A stretch of 5,970 bases of DNA from Candidatus Delongbacteria bacterium. Lineage in GTDB: Bacteria; CAIWAD01; BS150m-G50. The stretch lies in assembly GCA_016784425.1 (NCBI GenBank), contig JADHUQ010000143.1, positions 1-5,970 of the forward strand, given 5' to 3'. Below, piece after piece: positions 5,969-5,970 of this stretch (the first letter of the stretch is position 1; each line of letters opens with the position of its first letter). The notes below the pieces were generated by a model. That model was not told the DNA's origin. It saw only the letters and a list, made by a program, of their open reading frames with translations, and ran no database searches. Position numbers and translations under genes: made by a program.

Positions 5969-5970
5969 TT

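Overview
The window carries six genes, all on the minus strand, and they account for nearly all of it. In transcription order (right to left) they are clpC (complete), then flgF, flgG, flgA and flgH (complete) and flgI (first 89 codons; the rest lies beyond position 1). The organism is a flagellated diderm bacterium: FlgH and FlgI are the L- and P-ring proteins, found only where there is an outer membrane and a peptidoglycan layer. A ClpC-type unfoldase, rather than only ClpA/ClpB, argues against a typical gammaproteobacterium. The ClpC N-terminus resembles Bacteroidota/Chlorobiota-type ClpC, so an FCB-group or other non-proteobacterial diderm is plausible. That placement is an inference from protein flavour only, and base composition looks moderately GC-rich.

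Layout: 5877-5970 is the leader region of clpC, with a possible vegetative promoter, a tandem 10/11-bp repeat and a perfect 7-bp inverted repeat. 3435-5876 is clpC. 3223-3434 is a 212-bp gap holding a weak terminator-like hairpin just after clpC, a 6-bp inverted repeat, and a well-spaced sigma-54 promoter match (-24 TGGCA, -12 TTGC) about 50 bp upstream of flgF. From 3222 to 1 the five flagellar genes follow with gaps of 66, 20, 34 and 43 bp, each with a recognisable Shine-Dalgarno sequence, so they look like one operon.

Together the flg genes encode the distal half of the flagellar basal body: rod proteins FlgF and FlgG, the P-ring chaperone FlgA, the L-ring protein FlgH and the P-ring protein FlgI. 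This is a coherent late-rod/bushing assembly module. ClpC is a separate, general proteostasis gene that happens to lie, or may be functionally linked, immediately upstream.

I see no mobile element, CRISPR array, RNA gene or novel multigene system. The points that merit a second look are the sigma-54 promoter with a candidate upstream activator site, the absence of a lipobox in FlgH, the flgF start-codon choice, and the repeats in front of clpC.
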